Of a stretch of 64,000 bases of DNA, positions 62,758 through 64,000 are shown piece by piece. The translations under genes and the position numbers were made by a program. The notes beneath the pieces are model-generated. The model ran no database searches. It was not told the DNA's origin and saw only the letters and a list, made by a program, of their open reading frames with translations. The first letter of the stretch is position 1, and every line of letters starts with the position of its first letter. Location: positions 1,528,775 through 1,592,774 of the forward strand of contig NZ_OY781091.1 in NCBI RefSeq assembly GCF_963676275.1, in the 5' to 3' direction. This DNA is from an uncultured Cohaesibacter sp. (GTDB lineage: Bacteria > Pseudomonadota > Alphaproteobacteria > Rhizobiales > Cohaesibacteraceae).

Positions 62758-62788
62758 ATCTGCGGCAATTGATAAGCTTGCCGCAGAT
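62758..62788. terminator. Terminator-like hairpin between convergent genes
   Basis: ATCTGCGGCAA (62758-62768) and TTGCCGCAGAT (62778-62788) make a perfect 11-bp stem, 9-nt loop. On the minus strand TTTTGTTT follows, the usual T tail, so it terminates the DUF2062 gene and perhaps both. Confidence 0.75.
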
Positions 62789-62867
62789 CAGGGCGCCTCA
62801 GAAAAGGCCCTTAGCCAACGGCACCCGCGCAACTTGCTTTGAAAACAGAATGTTGCTGAGGAGCGGT

Positions 62868-63476
62868 CTAGCCGCTCGTTGCCTTGGAGGCGATTTCGGC
62901 ATGCTCGGCCAGTTCCTTGCGCCAGCGTCCGGCCTCGAAGGCCTTCTGCGCCAGATAGGCCTTGCGGCGATGCTGATAGGAACGGGCAGCCTGACGGGTC
63001 AGATAATAGAAGATCAGCGCGACAGCAAAACCGACAGGAACCGCACCCACCGCCATGATCTTGATCGTCGGCAGGATGGCCGAGAGAGACTGCGACAGCA
63101 AACCATGTTGCAAGGCATGGATCTTGTGATGCAGAATCGGCTGGCCCAGGATCATGCATCCGGTGGAGTAGGTGGCGCTCCAGATGAAGGGGAAGGTCAG
63201 AGGATTGCCCACCGCCGTTCCAACGGCTGCGGCCAGCAAATTGCCGCCAATCGCGAAGGCTATGGTCCAGGCTATGATGAAATGGAAGCCGAGAAAGGGC
63301 GTGAAGGACGTGAATACCCCCGCCGCAACTCCTGCTGCAATCGCATAGGGCGAACCGGTCAGGCGTAAAACCCGCTTGATATAATAGATTCCAGAGCGCT
63401 TCCAGCTGCGGCGCGGCCACAGCAGAACCCTGACGCGTTCAGCGAAATTGGGTTTATTCTTCCGACCAAATATCAC
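62868..63476 (-). CDS. DUF2062 family membrane protein
   Basis: Small membrane protein, 202 aa. The sequence GSPYAIAAGVAAGVFTSFTPFLGFHFIIAWTIAFAIGGNLLAAAVGTAVGNPLTFPFIWSATYSTG is the DUF2062 core with two to three helices; a further helix (IMAVGAVPVGFAVALIFYYLT) lies near residue 150, followed by a basic tail. The N terminus RVRVLLWPRRSWKRSGIYYIKRVLRL is basic, as in the family. Biochemical role is unknown; in other genomes the family is often found near phospholipid or lipid A genes. Not linked to the island to its left. Confidence 0.88.
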   Translation of the reverse strand: MIFGRKNKPNFAERVRVLLWPRRSWKRSGIYYIKRVLRLTGSPYAIAAGVAAGVFTSFTPFLGFHFIIAWTIAFAIGGNLLAAAVGTAVGNPLTFPFIWSATYSTGCMILGQPILHHKIHALQHGLLSQSLSAILPTIKIMAVGAVPVGFAVALIFYYLTRQAARSYQHRRKAYLAQKAFEAGRWRKELAEHAEIASKATSG

Positions 63477-64000
63477 GGTTTCCAGTCTCTTTCTTCTTTT
63501 TTTAGCAAAACCGATGTGCCAAATGGCACCAATTGCCGGTCCACCTTAGCCAGCAGGACAGAACATAGCACACAAAGTCACTATTTTCCTTAACAGACAA
63601 ACACAATTTCTCTGTGTTTCTCGGTTTTAAGAAGGGACACCTTTTATCTGTCGATACAACAAGCCATATGTCTTTTGAACAGGGCCTTTTCAAGAGGTCA
63701 ACGTCACAGTGCTGCACCCTTGGATATGGGTTTATTCCGGTCTTAGAGCGCTTGCAATCTATTTTAGGTAAGAGACAGGCAAATGGTGAATAAATCGATG
63801 TCGAGGGTTATATTCCTCACCTTTTTGGCAGCGAAAAGCCTAATCGGTGTGGATCTAGTGGGCATTTGCTATAAAGAAGAAATGTAGAACAATACCGGGT
63901 GTAAACAATTTGGATTATTTCAATAAGGGGGAAGGTGAAAAACAGGCCGCTTTTGCTGCAAAAAGAGACCTGATTTTGCGCCCGCTCATTCGATATCTGG
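63477..64000. other. 524-bp stretch after DUF2062 gene, no gene recognised
   Basis: Clearly AT-richer than the rest of the window. It is the upstream region of the DUF2062 gene and of whatever begins beyond the right edge. No tRNA-like fold, long open frame or repeat was recognised. A 34-codon frame at 63783-63887 lacks a ribosome site. Confidence 0.5.

Noticed and set aside
63783-63887. 34-codon open frame near the right edge
   Set aside because: No Shine-Dalgarno and too short to support; could be chance in AT-rich DNA.

Overview
The window is a dense, all-protein-coding stretch of a moderately GC-rich alphaproteobacterial chromosome. Four TRAP transporters, three ABC importers, short intergenic gaps and the leucine-type acyl-CoA genes suggest a marine or coastal member of the Hyphomicrobiales/Rhodobacterales. 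The assignment is inference from gene content; no rRNA, tRNA or other phylogenetic marker was seen. I saw no phage, insertion sequence, CRISPR array or integrase.

The layout is a run of self-contained nutrient-scavenging islands, most with an importer, catabolic enzymes and a regulator. (1) 1-6726: the end of a TRAP transporter, an L-fucose/D-arabinose isomerase homologue, a D-ribulokinase-like FGGY kinase and a Cra-like LacI regulator, probably for an aldopentose. (2) 6832-12403, minus strand: a sialic acid operon (nanR, siaP, siaQ, siaM, nanA) ending in a short-chain dehydrogenase, with a perfect inverted repeat touching the nanR start codon. (3) 12879-20336: LacI regulator, polyamine-type ABC importer, nucleoside hydrolase and adenine deaminase, read as purine nucleoside salvage. 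(4) 20407-34046: a divergent island around an IclR regulator with CoA transferase, thioesterase, acyl-CoA ligase, double-hotdog dehydratase, TRAP transporter, methylcrotonyl-CoA carboxylase, HMG-CoA lyase and methylglutaconyl-CoA hydratase. (5) 34276-36664: polar amino acid ABC importer. (6) 36827-38854: a lone surface acyltransferase. (7) 38939-50575: D-amino acid transaminase, 5-oxoprolinase PxpABC, 2-hydroxyacid dehydrogenase, M20 amidohydrolase, M24 creatinase-like hydrolase, two GntR/FCD regulators and a TRAP transporter. (8) 51423-62707: class III transaminase, polyamine-type ABC importer, GntR regulator, an APH-type kinase next to a phospho-lyase-like PLP enzyme, a short-chain dehydrogenase and a lactate dehydrogenase homologue. 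(9) 62868-63476: a DUF2062 membrane protein.

Three observations stand out. Island 4 encodes an apparently complete route from 3-hydroxy-3-methylbutyrate (or 3-methylcrotonate) to acetyl-CoA and acetoacetate with its own importer, but lacks isovaleryl-CoA dehydrogenase. Island 8 carries a two-copy operator (two TGATGCATCA-type palindromes 21 bp apart) in front of both the first gene and the regulator gene, and its kinase/phospho-lyase pair points to a vicinal amino-alcohol substrate. Six of the seven complete transport systems have a GC-rich hairpin directly after the solute-binding-protein gene, suggesting a common way of setting binding-protein to permease stoichiometry.
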